DNA of 13,979 nucleotides from assembly GCA_947178235.1 (NCBI GenBank), contig CAMWXQ010000010.1, forward strand, positions 1 to 13,979. Direction: 5' to 3'. This stretch comes from an uncultured Muribaculaceae bacterium (GTDB lineage: Bacteria > Bacteroidota > Bacteroidia > Bacteroidales > Muribaculaceae). Position 1 is the first letter of the stretch; every line of letters begins with the position of its first letter. A model generated the notes under the pieces. The model did no database searches. It worked only from the letters and a program-made list of their open reading frames with translations, and was not told where the DNA came from. This document shows, in pieces, positions 13,445 to 13,979 of the stretch. A program made the translations under genes and the position numbers.

Positions 13445-13963
13445 ATGAAAGCCAGAATTGTCGCTCGCCTCCTCCCCATCTTACTCCTTGTCTGCCTCGT
13501 CGGGTGCCGCATCAAGTTCACCATGAACGGGGCAGCCATAGACTACAACGTCTACAAGACCATCTACGTGGGCGAGTTCCCCATACGCGCGGCCCTCGTC
13601 TACCCGCCGCTCCAACAGACCTTCGAGAACGAGCTGCTCGACTATATCGCCTCCAACACCCGCCTGCGCACCGTCGACAACCCCAACGCCGACATCCAGA
13701 TGGAGGGGGAGATCACGGGCTACAACCTCTCGCCCCAGGCCGTCACCGAGAACGCCTATGCCTCGCAGACGCGCCTCACCATCCAGGTCCGCGTGCGCTA
13801 CACCGACACCAAGAACGAGAACCACGACATCGACCAGACATTCAGCGCCTATCGCGACTTCGACTCGTCACAGATGCTCACCGACGTCCAGGATCAGCTC
13901 TGCAACGAGATCTCCGAAGAGCTCGTAGACCTCATCTTCAACGCCACCCTCGGCGACTGGTAA
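13445..13963 (+). CDS. lptE: LptE-family LPS-assembly lipoprotein
   Basis: Predicted outer-membrane lipoprotein that plugs the LptD barrel and helps insert lipopolysaccharide into the outer leaflet. The product has 172 residues. The lipoprotein signal MKARIVARLLPILLLVCLVGC has a lipobox LVGC with acylated Cys21. The mature part has the Bacteroidetes LptE pattern: KTIYVGEFPIRAALVYPPLQQTFENELLDYI, then strands ADIQMEGEITGYNLSP and QTRLTIQVRVRYTDTKNE, and a helical end ISEELVDLIFNATLGDW. The ATG at 13445 is used; the frame is open to 13319, but an earlier start would bury the lipobox and precede the promoter. It is divergent from the DUF4199 gene. The window ends 16 bases after the stop, so any downstream partner is unseen. 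Confidence 0.9.
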   Translation: MKARIVARLLPILLLVCLVGCRIKFTMNGAAIDYNVYKTIYVGEFPIRAALVYPPLQQTFENELLDYIASNTRLRTVDNPNADIQMEGEITGYNLSPQAVTENAYASQTRLTIQVRVRYTDTKNENHDIDQTFSAYRDFDSSQMLTDVQDQLCNEISEELVDLIFNATLGDW

Positions 13964-13979
13964 CCCCCCATCCCTCCCA

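Overview
The window (about 60% G+C by eye) looks like a contig from a high-G+C member of the Bacteroidales. The evidence is threefold. Several promoters fit the Bacteroidetes consensus TTTG-N19/20-TAnnTTTG. Start codons lack clear Shine-Dalgarno sequences. The gene families are typical of the group (DUF4199, a DUF6452/DUF6048-like pair, a Bacteroidetes-type LptE, an FHS-family sugar transporter). The genus cannot be fixed from sequence alone; Rikenellaceae or Muribaculaceae would fit the base composition. The first 61 bases are not genomic: they are an Illumina P5/Nextera adapter with its i5 index, so the contig begins on untrimmed adapter and the first gene loses its upstream context.

Layout. 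(1) 72-1819, plus strand: phoH and a FecE/BtuD-like ABC ATPase, overlapping by one base. (2) 1812-3107, minus strand: a small membrane protein, aroQ and an O-methyltransferase, packed with 4-5 base gaps; the last converges on the ABC gene with overlapping stops. (3) 3199-7329, minus strand: a Na/Pi cotransporter with a PhoU-like tail, a GT4 glycosyltransferase and an NAD-dependent epimerase, with overlapping ends, behind a textbook Bacteroidetes promoter at 7355-7385. (4) 7330-7718: a 389-base gap holding that promoter and a large nested inverted repeat with REPIN-like architecture. (5) 7719-10079, minus strand: an FHS-family MFS transporter and an UlaG-like metallo-hydrolase separated by a strong GC hairpin. 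(6) 10236-13350, minus strand: a DUF4199 membrane protein, a GT2 polyprenyl-phosphate-type glycosyltransferase, a small lipoprotein and a probable outer-membrane protein. Two long AT-rich inverted repeats sit in the junctions of this block. (7) 13445-13963, plus strand: lptE, divergent from the DUF4199 gene, with interleaved promoters.

The genes are mostly housekeeping or cell-envelope: LPS export (LptE), glycosyl transfer (GT4, GT2, epimerase), phosphate and sugar uptake, shikimate pathway (AroQ). I found no convincing new defence, mobile or biosynthetic system. The most interesting non-coding signals are the nested inverted repeat at 7451-7691, the paired AT-rich inverted repeats that have been drawn into the C-termini of two neighbouring genes, and the interleaved lptE/DUF4199 promoters with a probably leaderless lptE transcript. 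The lipoprotein/outer-membrane pair of unknown function is the best candidate for undescribed biology.
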